Below, piece by piece: positions 48,220 to 59,079 of a stretch of 64,000 nt of DNA. Position 1 is the stretch's first letter. The number at the start of each line of letters is the position of its first letter. Made by a program: the position numbers and the translations under genes. The notes under the pieces are model-generated. The model did not search any database and was not told the DNA's origin. It saw only the letters and a list, made by a program, of their open reading frames with translations. Source of the DNA: Protostelium mycophagum (taxonomy: Eukaryota > Evosea > Variosea > Protosteliida > Protosteliaceae); assembly GCA_002081555.1 (NCBI GenBank), contig KV921238.1, forward strand, positions 85,521 through 149,520, written 5' to 3'.

Positions 48220-48747
48220 AAGGATAAAGCTGTGAATGTGTATTTGTCATTCTTTGTGAATAAGATCTTGACGCAACCTTGCATTTTCGGACAGCTCTCT
48301 GCACACTTGCGCTGAGGCTTTACGGCTCTTTGGAGAATTTGGATCCAGAAGTAAAGGCAAAAGAAATTTCTTCACATTTTATATTTCGAGAGGATGTATA
48401 ACAGCTGCTGCACAAATCGTCGACAATTGTCTGGTTTCAAGAATTTCTGCAAAAGTTACTCAAAAACACTGGACGTGAGGGTAAACAAATCATTTTATAA
48501 AATAATCAAAATATACATTAATTTGTAATTTTTATATTGTTAATTTAATTTAAGAAAAAATATCTATAAAAATATCGTCGAATAATTAGATGTGGCCTTC
48601 TGTATAGGAATTTATATGCAAGGCTGCATCCACTATTGGAAGCAGCCTTGGAAGCAGCCTGAGTATTTTGTCACCTAATTAAATAATGTAACAAAATAGT
48701 TTTTTGGGAAAGTTTCTTGGGGTGTATTGACAATCATCAAGGAAACG
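48220..48747. other. Intergenic region with duplicated segment
   Basis: A 528-bp spacer. Its left part is the copied TPR 3' end (48297-48460). Its right part is AT-rich, followed by a short direct repeat GGAAGCAGCCT near 48637-48660. It presumably includes the guanine deaminase promoter. Confidence 0.6.
48297..48460 (-). pseudogene. Decayed copy of the TPR gene's terminal exon and 3' flank
   Basis: On the minus strand this segment reads as a diverged copy of the last TPR exon (RRFVQQLLYILSKYKM before a stop, against RQFVQKLLDIFSQYKM in the gene). The matched 3' flank includes GAGGCTTTACGGCTCTTTGG on the plus strand. No upstream TPR exon is present here, so this is a partial, probably non-functional duplicate. 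Confidence 0.75.
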
Positions 48748-50296
48748 ATGATGATCGGAATCCACGGCACATTCATTCATGCAGCACAAAGAGGAGATAT
48801 AGAAATACTCAACAACACTCTTGTCTGTATTCGAGAAGGCCATATCGCTCAGATTCTTCGTGACATAAAAGCAACTGAAATCTCTGGGTTCACATTCGAC
48901 AACGATGAGAAGTTAGAAGAGGTGATCCTCCTGAAAAAAGGACAATTCATCACTCCTGGTTTGATAGATACTCACATACACGCGCCACAATTCGTCTTTC
49001 ATGGAAGCGCCACAGGCGTCCCCTTGATGGAGTGGTTGAACAACAACACATTCCCTTCAGAATCTTTAATGAAGGATCCTGTGAGAGCATCTCTGTTATA
49101 CGGCAGGTGATATGATCAAGATGTTCTTCATCTTTTGACATCCTATCTTCAGGTTGGTCAAGCGGCTTCTTTCTTGTGGAACAACAACGGCACTATTTTT
49201 TGGGACGATACATCGTCATTCTACGATTGTATTGGCTGATGAGGTGGCGAAGGCAGGGATGAGGGGCTACATTGGCAAGATCAATATGGACAGAAATGGG
49301 ATTCCAGATTACATCGAGACGACTAAAGAATCTCTCCGGTACAGAAAAATTAAATTATAATATGTATTTTTGATTGACTGCAGAGAGACAGAGGAATTTG
49401 TGAGAGAATTGTTGTCATGGAATAACCCCCTCATCAAACCGGTGATCACCCCCCGCTTCGTCCCCACCTGCTCCACAGAGTTATTACGGGGTTTAGGGGA
49501 GATCGCTTCCCGCCATGACGTTCATGTACAATCGCACATTGCAGAATCAGATGACCAGATGGCTTTCGTCGAAGGTGATCCAATCATACACTTAATCTCA
49601 TCAATGTCCAGCTTTACACCCGGGAGAAAACGATACAACTATCTTTAGAGACTGCGGCCTCCTCACACCAAAAACCATCATGGCCCATGGGACTCATCTG
49701 TCAGAAGAAGATGTCAAAGTCTTGAAGGTTTGCGTTGTCGACATTTTGTACAATGTCTGTGATCTCATGATTCCAGGAACACGGCACTTCAGTTTCTTCA
49801 TGTCCCCTCTCCAATTTCTTCTTTGCCAACAGAATCTTCCCTCTACAACGCAATCATAAGTTGGGGCTAAAAATAGGACTGGGCAGTGACATAGCGGGGG
49901 GCTACTCCCCTTCCATTCTACAATCAGGCAGGAGTGCTGTGATTTCTTCCAAAGTCTTAGCCATGCAAGAAGGTCCCAGCCCGGTATTCGACTTTAAGGA
50001 AAGTTCACTGAAATGTCTTTCTGACTTTCTGACTGTTGTAGACAGCATTTTGGCACGCTACTGTAGGGGGCGCCGAAGCCTTGGGCTTGGAGAAGATCCT
50101 CGGAAAATTCGAGGTCGGAATGTCTTTCGACGCTCTCGTTGTAGATTGCAGTGTAGAGGAAGGCGAACCTACACACGGTGTAGACGCTTTCTTCGAGGAT
50201 GACATGCAAGTTTTGTTTGAGAAATGGTTCAATTGTGGTGATGAAAGGAATATTAAAAGAGTTTGGGTGGCTGGTCAAACGGTTCACTCAAAATAA
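48748..50296 (+). CDS. GDA: Guanine deaminase
   Basis: Hydrolyses guanine to xanthine and ammonia in purine salvage and degradation, using one Zn2+. About seven exons give roughly 430-440 residues. The amidohydrolase metal and active-site motifs are all present in order: PGLIDTHIHAPQFVFHG (HxH), HVQSHIAESDDQ, TIMAHGTHLSEEDVKVL, SSCPLSNFFFANRIFPL and GLGSDIAGGYSPS (metal Asp). It ends FEVGMSFDALVVDCS...QTVHSK at TAA 50294-50296. Start ATG 48748 (MMIGIHGTFIHAAQRG) gives the usual family N-terminus. The intron after AMQEGPSP was set at GTATTC...TTGTAG because it leads in frame into TAFWHATVGGAEALGL. Confidence 0.92.
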
Positions 50297-50388
50297 AGGC
50301 ATGAAACACGCTGATATTCTCCTTGCGTGGAACACGACCAAAAGTAGGTTCTTTTTTCAAATTAAGTTTCAGATTTACGTACATCATC

Positions 50389-50459
50389 GCGTCGATGGTC
50401 CAGTGGTAGAATTTCCGCCTGCCACGCGGGAGACCCGGGTTCGATTCCCGGTCGACGCA
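50389..50459 (+). tRNA. tRNA-Gly (anticodon GCC)
   Basis: A complete 71-nt cloverleaf. The acceptor stem GCGTCGA (50389-50395) pairs with TCGACGC (50452-50458) and the discriminator is A. The A box TGGTCCAGTGG, the anticodon loop in CCTGCCACG with anticodon GCC, and the B box GGTTCGATTCC are all present. It closely matches eukaryotic tRNA-Gly(GCC). No intron is present and CCA is not encoded. A T5 run at about 50463 is the RNA polymerase III terminator. Confidence 0.97.
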
Positions 50460-50462
50460 CGG

Positions 50463-50467
50463 TTTTT
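50463..50467 (+). terminator. Pol III terminator of tRNA-Gly
   Basis: A run of five T a few bases after the tRNA 3' end, the standard RNA polymerase III stop. Confidence 0.85.
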
Positions 50468-50515
50468 GTCCCGAGACACCGTGAAGTTTCCCAATCTTAC
50501 AGTTTATTTTTTGGA

Positions 50516-51007
50516 TCAGAGGGGTTCATTTATTGGCTCTGAATAGTAGAGTGTCGTTGTCAAAATATCTCTGAGAACAGGTTCTTTTAGGTACTGCGTG
50601 ATCCCCTCAGATGTTTCAAGTTGCCAAAAATGTGTACACTTTTGAACAATGTCATCTAGGTTCTCGCAAAAAAGTGGCCCGTGCCCCGTTGCTAATATCA
50701 AGCGATCTCTCTTCTTAGACTTTATGATTGGGAAATGACCTGAATCATCATGAGTCTCGTTATCGGTCAACACTAACAACTCACGCACTCGGCCGGCGAT
50801 GACCACAGATAAGACATAATTACCCACTGATCTCCCGCTCCATCTGATCAAGAATGTCCCATCAAGCTTGTTACGTAAAGATAATCCAGCAGTCCGTGAG
50901 TCTGCTTCTGGATGAAAGTAGTATCTGTGCAGGTAAATTGATCAATTCTATTGCCACTGTACTCACGGTAGTGTGTCATTCCCCTGTGCTCTTGCGGTCT
51001 CAGCCAT
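50516..51007 (-). CDS. SH2-domain-only protein
   Basis: A phosphotyrosine-binding-type protein of 149 residues in two exons (51007-50967 and 50924-50516), 450 coding bases in total. Start ATG 51007 gives MAETARAQGNDTLP. After the GTGAGT intron it continues YYFHPEADSRTAGLSLRNKL, then the SH2 core GTFLIRWSGRSVGNYVLSVV, with the beta-B arginine of the FLxR motif that binds phosphotyrosine. The C-terminal half has LDDIVQKCTHFWQLETSEGI, then ITQYLKEPVLRDI, like the SH2 end (LxxLVxxYxxxxxG...L..P). No kinase, SH3 or STAT segment is attached. A stand-alone SH2 adaptor in a protist implies some tyrosine-phosphate signalling, although its partner is unknown. Confidence 0.8.
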
Positions 51008-51300
51008 TTCGATTCTGTTGAATTTCGGTCATGATGTTTGAGAGGGTTCGGAGAACTGCAGATTGCTTCCAGACGAATGTCGTGGGATTCAGTATGTCCA
51101 CTTTCTTCGGAACGGTTCCCCTTTCTTAACCTTAAAACAACCAAGTTCTGGACCTGTCAAGATCAAAGAACTTTGTTTCTGCTGGATTTATTCTAAGGAC
51201 CTCTTTGTGGTGTAATTTTTGCAATCTCATTGTGCAGTGTTCTGTTCAAGGAAGAAGTGACGTTTGGTACATTCTTTCAAAATTTAATTTATTATGTGGA

Positions 51301-54300
51301 TCAGTACCAAGTGTCTGACAAGTATCTGTTGTTGTTTTGCATGGCAGTGAGGTAAGACTCGGCCTCTGCGTCTGTCATCTTTCCGTGGGTCTTCAGCATC
51401 TCCCCGAGTGTGCTGTGAACATCCTTCGCCATGTACTTCGCATCACTATCACATGTTTAGATATTAACTTTCAAGACGAGAAGTACTGACCCGCAGATGT
51501 ACAGAACAGCTTTTTTGTTTTCGATGAGGTCATACAAGTGCTGATCTTGTTCTTTGATGAGGTGTTGCACGTAAACCTTCTTATTAGGCTCTTCTCTGGA
51601 GAAGGCCACATTCAGGCGCAAAATATTCTTTTCCTCAGCATCTAAAAGCTCCTCTTTATAGATGTAATCCACATCTCTGCCTCTGCATCCAAAAAATATT
51701 GTGTTGTCCGTCTGACCTGAACACCGTCAGTCTTTCGGATTTTCGACGAAATTTCACTCACTCTTCTTGGCGATTCTCTCCTGAATGAAACCTCTGAAAG
51801 GGGCGAGACCTGTGCCTGGGCCAATCATGATTATGGGTGTGCTGTCATCGCTTGGCAGGTGGAAGTTGGCCTTCTGAATGAAGATCGGAACGGGTCTTGA
51901 TTCGCCCTCTTTGGGAACCTGCTCCGCGAGCCAGTTGGAGCATACTCCTGTCATGTGTCAGTTTGACATCTCTGATGGAGCTTCACCCTTGTGGACCCTT
52001 CCGGTGGGTGATGTGAATTGGACCACCGCGCAAGTGACGTGGACAGAGTTGGGGTGCATGGCTAAAGATGAGGAGATGCTGTAGTATCTCGCGGGAAGTC
52101 TAGGTGTTGCCTCGATAAAGTGGTCCAAAGGTATGCTCACAGACTTGAAGTATTCCAATACCTTTTTGGATCAGTTTTTGTGATGCTTGTGATATCATGG
52201 TGAGATATCTCACCTCTAGAATGCTACGGTGGTTCTCTTTAATGAAATCTGTGTAGGGTTGTGCTTGCTGATCATCTGACAGACGCAATAATTCGCTCTT
52301 CTCTTCAGGATTGGAGGCATAGTGGCTCAGTACCTAGACACATCATCATGATGTCATGCCAGAATGGATGTCTTTACCTTCAAAAATGATTTTCTCGGAA
52401 CATTTGTGAGATCACACCACTGCATCAACACCTGTCGTATTTCAATGAAACGTTTGACAATCTACAACGAACCTGCTTGACAGTGACAGGACCAACAACA
52501 ACTCTTCCTTCTTCTTTCAGTGTGAAGCTGTTGTCAAGAGCGACATTCAGTCTCTTAGCTGCAGCCTCTACAACGCTCATCTCATTTTCGGGGAAAATTC
52601 CGATGTGATCTCCAGGCTCATAAGTGATCTCATCCGGGAGAGATATCTCAATGTGACGACATGATCTGTTTAGAGGAGGTCAGAAATATATATAAATATT
52701 GCAGGAGTATTTCTGGTTAGCACATTGAACTGTTTAAGACACATGCAGTTTAAGGCTAATACCGCAGTGCATGACACACCACCAAACTTCGGATTATGAT
52801 GCATTTTTGGAGTGCGTCAAGCACGTGAGTTACCGTCCCAATCGCGGTTGTTACCGTCTCCAAAAATCAATCAAACCAAGTATTGGAAACAGCATCAAAA
52901 CCATTTTTATGCACAGCAATCGGCTTGAATCGATTTGCCACAACTCTCCTGTGATTCTTTCATATTAAAAAATTTACCTGTCTGACTTCTCTGTGTGCAA
53001 CTCTCTATTGACTGTAATCTGCCCGATGTATGGGTTCTTGATATCGAAATTCCTGCGAAATTTCAACGACTTTTCAACGATAATTCGATACTGACTTGTC
53101 ACTTCCCGCCTTCTTCACCAGGTGTTTGTTCTCTTTACGCTGGGCGATGACGTCTTGCTTTGTTTCTTTATCGTGGTATTCTACGGTAAATCGTCGTACC
53201 ATCCTGCAAGTTCTCAGCCTCGTTGTAGATGACACCATGAAATTTCGGTGAAAACTCACGATGTGTCGACAGCGTCAGAGTTGTATTTGACGTTTAACGT
53301 TTCGCAGACTTTCTGCCAGAGATCCTTCTTCCAGGTGGCGAAATCATCTTCCAATGAAGAATCATCATCACCCTCTCCTCTCTCGTAAATACGTTTTCCT
53401 GATGACGTCATCAGTCTCTACAATTATCATCTATTTTAAGAACAGATCATTGTGTTTTTCATTTGGATGGGAAATGACAAGTACACACAATAAATGAGGT
53501 TACCTCCAAACTTCTGGAGGGCAGCGTCGATGTTCCTAGACATCGTGTTATAGTGTTCATATGTCTTGTTTCCCAGTCCAAATACCTGTCACGTCAGTTC
53601 AGGCGAAGATGAGCGGTACTTACCGTGAAATTGACACCCTGCAGCAAGTCCTCTGCGTGCTCTTCTTTCTCTGCGTTCTCCATAAAGTCTCTTGCATTGT
53701 CTGTTGGTTCACCTTTTCATGTTAACTTTTCAACTTGAAGATTTCACATTTGCAGGGAAAATATATTATCTTGGGCAGAACACAGCTGATAATACTTGTA
53801 TGTACTGAAAAGAACATTATCCAACTCGATTTCGTCTGATCAGACGAAACAAAGGCTCTGAACATATAGAGGATACATGCCTTCTCCATAAGTGGCGACA
53901 CAGAAGATCAACATCTTCTCTCCCTTCAGATCATCCTGTGATCTCTTAATATGCAACGACATATCAACATATCTGCACTCACGATCTTGTACTCTTCCAT
54001 ATCACAGACTTCTGCGGCAAGGCCGTGACCTTGAGCTTCTTTCATTAATTTCCTTGAAAACTCTTCAGCTGTTCCTGTTTGTGAACCATAGAATATCTTA
54101 ACGACAGGCTCGCCCTTCTCGGGTCAGACATGAAAATAGATCTAATACATCTTGTAAATCGACTCACGGCAGGTGTCATCTTCTGCTTCTTAGCTGGAGG
54201 TGGTGCTGTCTTCTTAATTGGTGTTGATTTGGCCACTGTTGCTTTTGTGGATCCATTCTTGAAAAAGTAAAAGTATGAGATGGCCGCTGTCAGGCCTCCA

Positions 54301-54341
54301 AGCACAACAGCAGGAACGACGTTGTTCAGTGCAACCTCCAT
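51301..54341 (-). CDS. POR: NADPH-cytochrome P450 reductase
   Basis: This protein transfers electrons from NADPH through FAD and FMN to microsomal cytochromes P450. The start ATG 54341 gives [20 protein letters not shown], an N-terminal ER membrane anchor, then a Pro/Lys linker. The flavodoxin-like FMN domain contains [38 protein letters not shown]. The FAD connecting and binding region has [14 protein letters not shown] and [12 protein letters not shown]. The NADPH domain has [49 protein letters not shown]. The last exon ends [16 protein letters not shown] at TGA 51301-51303; a C-terminal aromatic residue stacking on FAD is normal for this family. At roughly 670 residues with a dozen or so exons it is a complete, normal-length enzyme. 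Confidence 0.93.
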
Positions 54342-54577
54342 GTTTCTTTGGTGACTTTTTATCTTATGGGCTGGTGGCTGTTGTCGCAAGAAATTTCGGA
54401 GAAGCCGGGACACCCGACTTCCGATGTTTTTCCGAGCTCCAGGGAAATTTCTTTTCACGACAACCAATTTACGCTTCCGGATAAATATTATTCCGGGATG
54501 ATGGAGATGTCATGATGATGTCAACAATGGAGAGAAGATGTAAATCCATCATAATTTACTGTTATTTGTGTACAATG

Positions 54578-56507
54578 CTATGTCAGATCCACCACGTCCT
54601 CAACTTTCATCTTCTTTGGCTGTGGCATCTGCAAAAATCAACTCTTTCGCTCACACATTTTCATTGACCAAAACATGCTCTTGACATACAGCACACACGA
54701 TCAAAAGTATTTTTAATAAAGACAACGGTCACCTGCGGTTCGGCACCCCACGTGTGCTTTCGCTTCTTTGCCTTTTCTTCAGGATCGATGACTCTCCACT
54801 GCCCGTCTGGCATCATCTCGATCTCTTCAATGTCCTCCTGTTCTTTGACCTTTTCTAGTATCTCTGACATCATCCCATCTACAACGAGCTCTCTGTACTG
54901 AACGACCTTCGAGCAGACGGGACATTTAAACTTGGGGTGCTTTCTGTTCACTTGAAGAAATGAATTTAAATCAAAACACTGAAGAGTTTAGCAGGACGAA
55001 GAAATGCAATTAAATCTGTGTTTTATTTTTTATTAATTATGGTTTTGTCTTTCGACTTGAGATGTTGACATCTCGATTCGTTTTGTTCGTTACATAAAGA
55101 CAATTATTTCAATTGAAAATAGATTCTCACTTGTATGTGACCACATTGATTTCCTCTTGATGGAGTTGTAATTCTCATCTGTGACAGTGGATCCCGGATC
55201 GAGATACACCTCGAAATTTCCGCGACTTCTGCGTCATGATCGAACGATCTCTTCACGCGCTCCAGACATGTCGCTTGATCTATAAACTTATCCCTCTTTA
55301 CCTTCTGTTCGAGGTCTTCGAAAGGATGTTGAGTGTTCATGCGCACTCCGAACGTGTAGTTCTTAAGTATTCAGATGATTTTTTCTACAACCGCGGCACA
55401 AAGAGCATGAGGACTCACGCAGCAACAATGTCCGCCAAAGATGGTGATTCTTAAAGTGTTGAGTCCTAATCTGCACAAGGATTTGATGTCGTAACCATGA
55501 ATGAAAGATGTCTGCATGTTCTTTAGCTGTGATGTCGAAAGAGAGTACCTGTGATGAGAAATTGATTGCTTCGTAATTAATTCGAAATTCGGCTGATGTC
55601 TCAGGAGGAGCCTCTATACATTTTATGTCGTGGTAATCATTTGATGGATAACAACACAAAGACACTTTGAGATTGGGATCGGACTGCAACCTTTGGTTGT
55701 GAGTCGATCATGTCTATATTGCGAGGATGATCACCTTTCTTGCAAATTCTCGGTGATGGTGAAACTGAAATCGCGATGTATTGTGGTTGTGCTATGTGGT
55801 AATCGAAGTGAAAGTAAGAGAGGAGGGTCTGTAGTCCATTCAGAATAGGGATATTCAATTGTTGGCTCCGCGGTCTTGTGTTGTGTAGGTATCGACATTC
55901 TTACTGGGGGATAGCCCTCATCATCGCTGCTATCTGAATCACTCCAATTTCCCGACGAAATTCGTGGTCCTCTGTATGTTATCAATATTTCAGTTGAACA
56001 GCCAAGATGACTCACCCCATTGACAAGAAATTAGCTTGCAAGAGTAAAAGTGCCTCAAGACGATTTCTTTGCATGATCGCTTCTCGTTCTCTTTGTTTTT
56101 CTATACTGGGTCGATGAGGAGGTGGCGCCGATGGATCAGCCACCATATTATCTATGGTTTCTCCCCACTCGATTATCTTGTTTCGATATCCCACCGTGAA
56201 GCTGTCCAAGTACTTGGAAGCCTCACGAAATACCGCTTGTGCGGCAGCCACCTCCATTCATTAGACAATCAGAATGATCAACAAATCATACATCGAAACC
56301 TGGTTTGCCGACACGATAACTGATGATTTGCAGGGCATTATAGAAATATCTCTTGTTCTCAGGTGTGCAATTGTTGGTCATTAAATCAATAAGGTCTCGT
56401 GTTGCCTCTGAAAAGCCTCCCCTGCTCTTCAATCTTGTCTTGATAATGTCCATTCTGTGTCTCAGGGTTGTATCATCGAGAACTGGGGCAGCAATTGCAG
56501 CCGCCAT
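54578..56507 (-). CDS. PIAS/SIZ-type SUMO E3 ligase (SP-RING)
   Basis: A nuclear SUMO ligase. The start ATG 56507 gives MAAAIAAPVLDDTTLRHRMD. N-terminal helices, an acidic/Ser patch (SGNWSDSDSSDDEGYPPV) and a PINIT-like beta region (DPPLLLSLRLPHSTTT; VSLCCYPSNDYHDIKCIE) follow. The SP-RING then has ISIRDPLSQMRITTPSRG, CGHIQ with CFDLNSFLQ, and KHPKFKCPVCSKVVQYRELV, leading to VDGMMSEILEK. These are the conserved zinc Cys/His residues and the SLxDPLS...RI..P.RG..C.H..CFD pattern. The last exon ends KKMKVEDVVDLT at TAG 54578-54580. VVDLT fits a SUMO-interacting motif, as found in PIAS tails (VIDLT). The SAP domain typical of PIAS is not obvious. Confidence 0.85.
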
Positions 56508-56602
56508 GCTGTGCTGTGTCTTTGGTTTGTTGTTTGTGAACCACAAAACTGGCTCATTTTTCCAGGAAGCAGAAGTTTCAAGAAATTGAAAATGACTTTA
56601 TT

Positions 56603-58692
56603 TCATCTTGCTGTTGACTTTCTCAGCAACTGCAAGATCCTCGCTTGTGATTCGAGGCTGTCCTCTGCATCGTCCGAGTCGTACTCCTCTACCTCCATAG
56701 GATGACTCACTGTGGGGGAGTTGTTCTATAATCATCAAAAATCATTGTAGACAATAGTTGTAAGGTGTGGACTGCAACAATGTAGAATAAACAAATTCAA
56801 TTCTTACATGACCACCAATCAATGCTGGAGCGTTAGGCCACATCCTCAATGGTGGTTGCACTCCTAACCCCGGGGGCAAACTGTACACGTCATCACGCTT
56901 GATGACATCATCTCAAGATATCTCACCTTATGCTCCTATTACGCATGAGTGTGGGTCTGTCGTTGTCACGTGATGATGGGGGGCTGGCGGCACGTTTCGG
57001 CCGGGATTTCTCGTCGAGGGTGTGGGGTAGGGGGAAGGGGGGGGAGGGGGATATCTGCTGCCCGGGGGCTCTACTCTTGAGGTAAAGTGTGTGAGAAAAC
57101 ACCTGGTCACTTGTTCGTAAAAATATTCATCTCATAATTGTCGACACACCTCCATTGGGTCTGATATGGCCAGAGTCACACCGGGGACCACCTCGAAATT
57201 ATTGTCGACATATCTCTTCAGTATAAATTTGAGAACGAAGAAAGAGCCTCCTTGTTGTGCGGTTGTGGTCAGAATCTTCAACTTTCTAAACACAACGATC
57301 AACTTGTCAGGGTTTGGCCCCCACTCGCTCCGCTGTACAAGTTGTCCCCCGATCAGACTCTTCTTTTCTGACGCCTTGCCCTCTAATAGAGGTTGGGGAC
57401 TGTGTTGTTCGTGCTGGCGTAATAAAGACACCTGATTCCATCAGAAAAGGCTCGCCCGAATTTTCGTTGAATTTTCAATGTTTTTTTATGCAATATGAAA
57501 AGTGGATTCGTTTTGTGCTGGAGCGACAACTGCGATTTCACAAGAACAATTCGAATTTTAAAATCTAAAATCATCCAAAAATCTGACCTCCACAAACAGG
57601 TTGCTAGTTGTCTTCAGATGCGAGGCGCCGAGCACTGCAACAGTCGGGAAAGGCCTCAAGATCCTCTGGTATACAGCTTGTGTGGGGGGATGTTGTAGAA
57701 TTTGTAATGTTACACGGTGTCCGCACTCTTCACCGATGCTACTCAGTGCCTCTGCCACCTGAGTTTTACATGAGAATCTTGAGATTCATTTTGGCGGGAA
57801 AATCACCTCGTTGACCTTATCCCCCATGTTGGGGGTGGGGGGAGGGGGTGGGGGAGGTAAACTCTCGCCCAGACGTAGACGCAGTCCTAAAGACATCAGG
57901 ACTTGGATGTCTGATTATGATGATGACGATCACCTCTGATCTCCTCTTGTTGGGTGTGTATGAGCTGTGTTGCATCTTCTAATCTCTTGGACATCTCTAC
58001 ATTTTCATTCTCCCTTCGCTCAGCTTCCCTTTTTAATTTCTGAAGAACTTTAGGAAATCGGTCATGTGATGATTTGATGCAGGAATCACATGACAAGATG
58101 GTGTCTATGACAACCTTTTTGTCGGTAATGTCTTCATCTTGTTGTGAGAACAAAACTCTTTGGTAAAATACATCATGCCGATATCATCGCTTCGATTCTT
58201 GACACTTGGCATCTTCTCATAAGAAAATCTGATCATATGGATGATGACATCACACTTACTTCAACAGTTTCCCTCAGGATTTCTGATTCATTTCTTGGTG
58301 ATTCTGTATTTTTATCAGATCACCTCCAAGACATCTTCATTGGATTTCGAACCATTGAAAGGAAGTATAGAGGGGAGGTTTGCGACTTGGCTCCTCATTC
58401 CATTTTTCCCGTTTTGTTGATTTCCGTTCGCATCAGCCACACCCTGTTGCATTGTCAGAGGAGATGTGGAAAGAGATGATCCTTGATGTGCTCCAGGTGA
58501 TCCGATCGTGTTGTCGTAAGACATTCTACAAACTTGATCGAGGGAAAACAACCGACAAACCTGTTGATGCAATATTTCGTCTATAACGCGTGGACGTTTG
58601 GCTTCCGGCTCCATATCGGAGGAATCACCGTGATTGTTCAATCTAAACTTCACAGTATCAGGATATCGTGAGTTGAACATGTTATTTGTCAT
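56603..58692 (-). CDS. Probable CudA-like transcription factor (STAT-like DNA-binding region)
   Basis: A nuclear protein of about 480 residues. Start ATG 58692 gives MTNNMFNSRYPDTVKFRLNN. A basic KRPRV follows, then a Gln/Asn/Ser-rich segment and a coiled coil (KVLQKLKREAERRENENVEM). The central core has LQILQHPPTQAVYQRILRPF, HLKTTSNLFVEV, LIVVFRKLKILTTTAQQGGS, FFVLKFILKRYVDNNFEVVP and ISDPMEV. This pattern recalls the CudA family of amoebozoan transcription factors, whose core is related to STAT DNA-binding domains. I recall it from family knowledge without an alignment. Pro-rich exons follow, and the acidic C-terminus (MEVEEYDSDDAEDSLES) ends at TGA 56603-56605, overlapping AATAAA. Confidence 0.6.
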
Positions 58693-59079
58693 CTTCACTC
58701 ATCTCATCTCACAAGATAACAAGATAGAGTATGTTTGATCCACCATATTAGCCATAATCAATCACATTTGGACCGACGCACAGGACAAGCAACAAAGAGG
58801 ATCGTTGTTGAGTACTGACCTCTCAGACGGGAGCTCGGGTGGTGTCGGATGAGAAAAAGTTGAGAATGCGAACGAGCCAAAAAGCGACACGTGTGGCTCT
58901 TTTTCTGAATTTAAACGGCAAGTCAGACTCACCCCACCATCATTTTTTGAAGTATTTATATCATCACAACATAAGCTTGGGTTTTAGGTTCTTTAAGAGC
59001 TTGATCGGTGCCGATCATCACGTAGTGGATTTTCTCATTAACAAACAGATACTCCATCTGAATTCACCTCTTCTCAGCT
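58693..59079. other. Intergenic region upstream of CudA-like gene
   Basis: A 387-bp spacer between two minus-strand genes. It should hold the CudA-like promoter. A plus-strand open frame here has no protein-like features. Confidence 0.45.
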
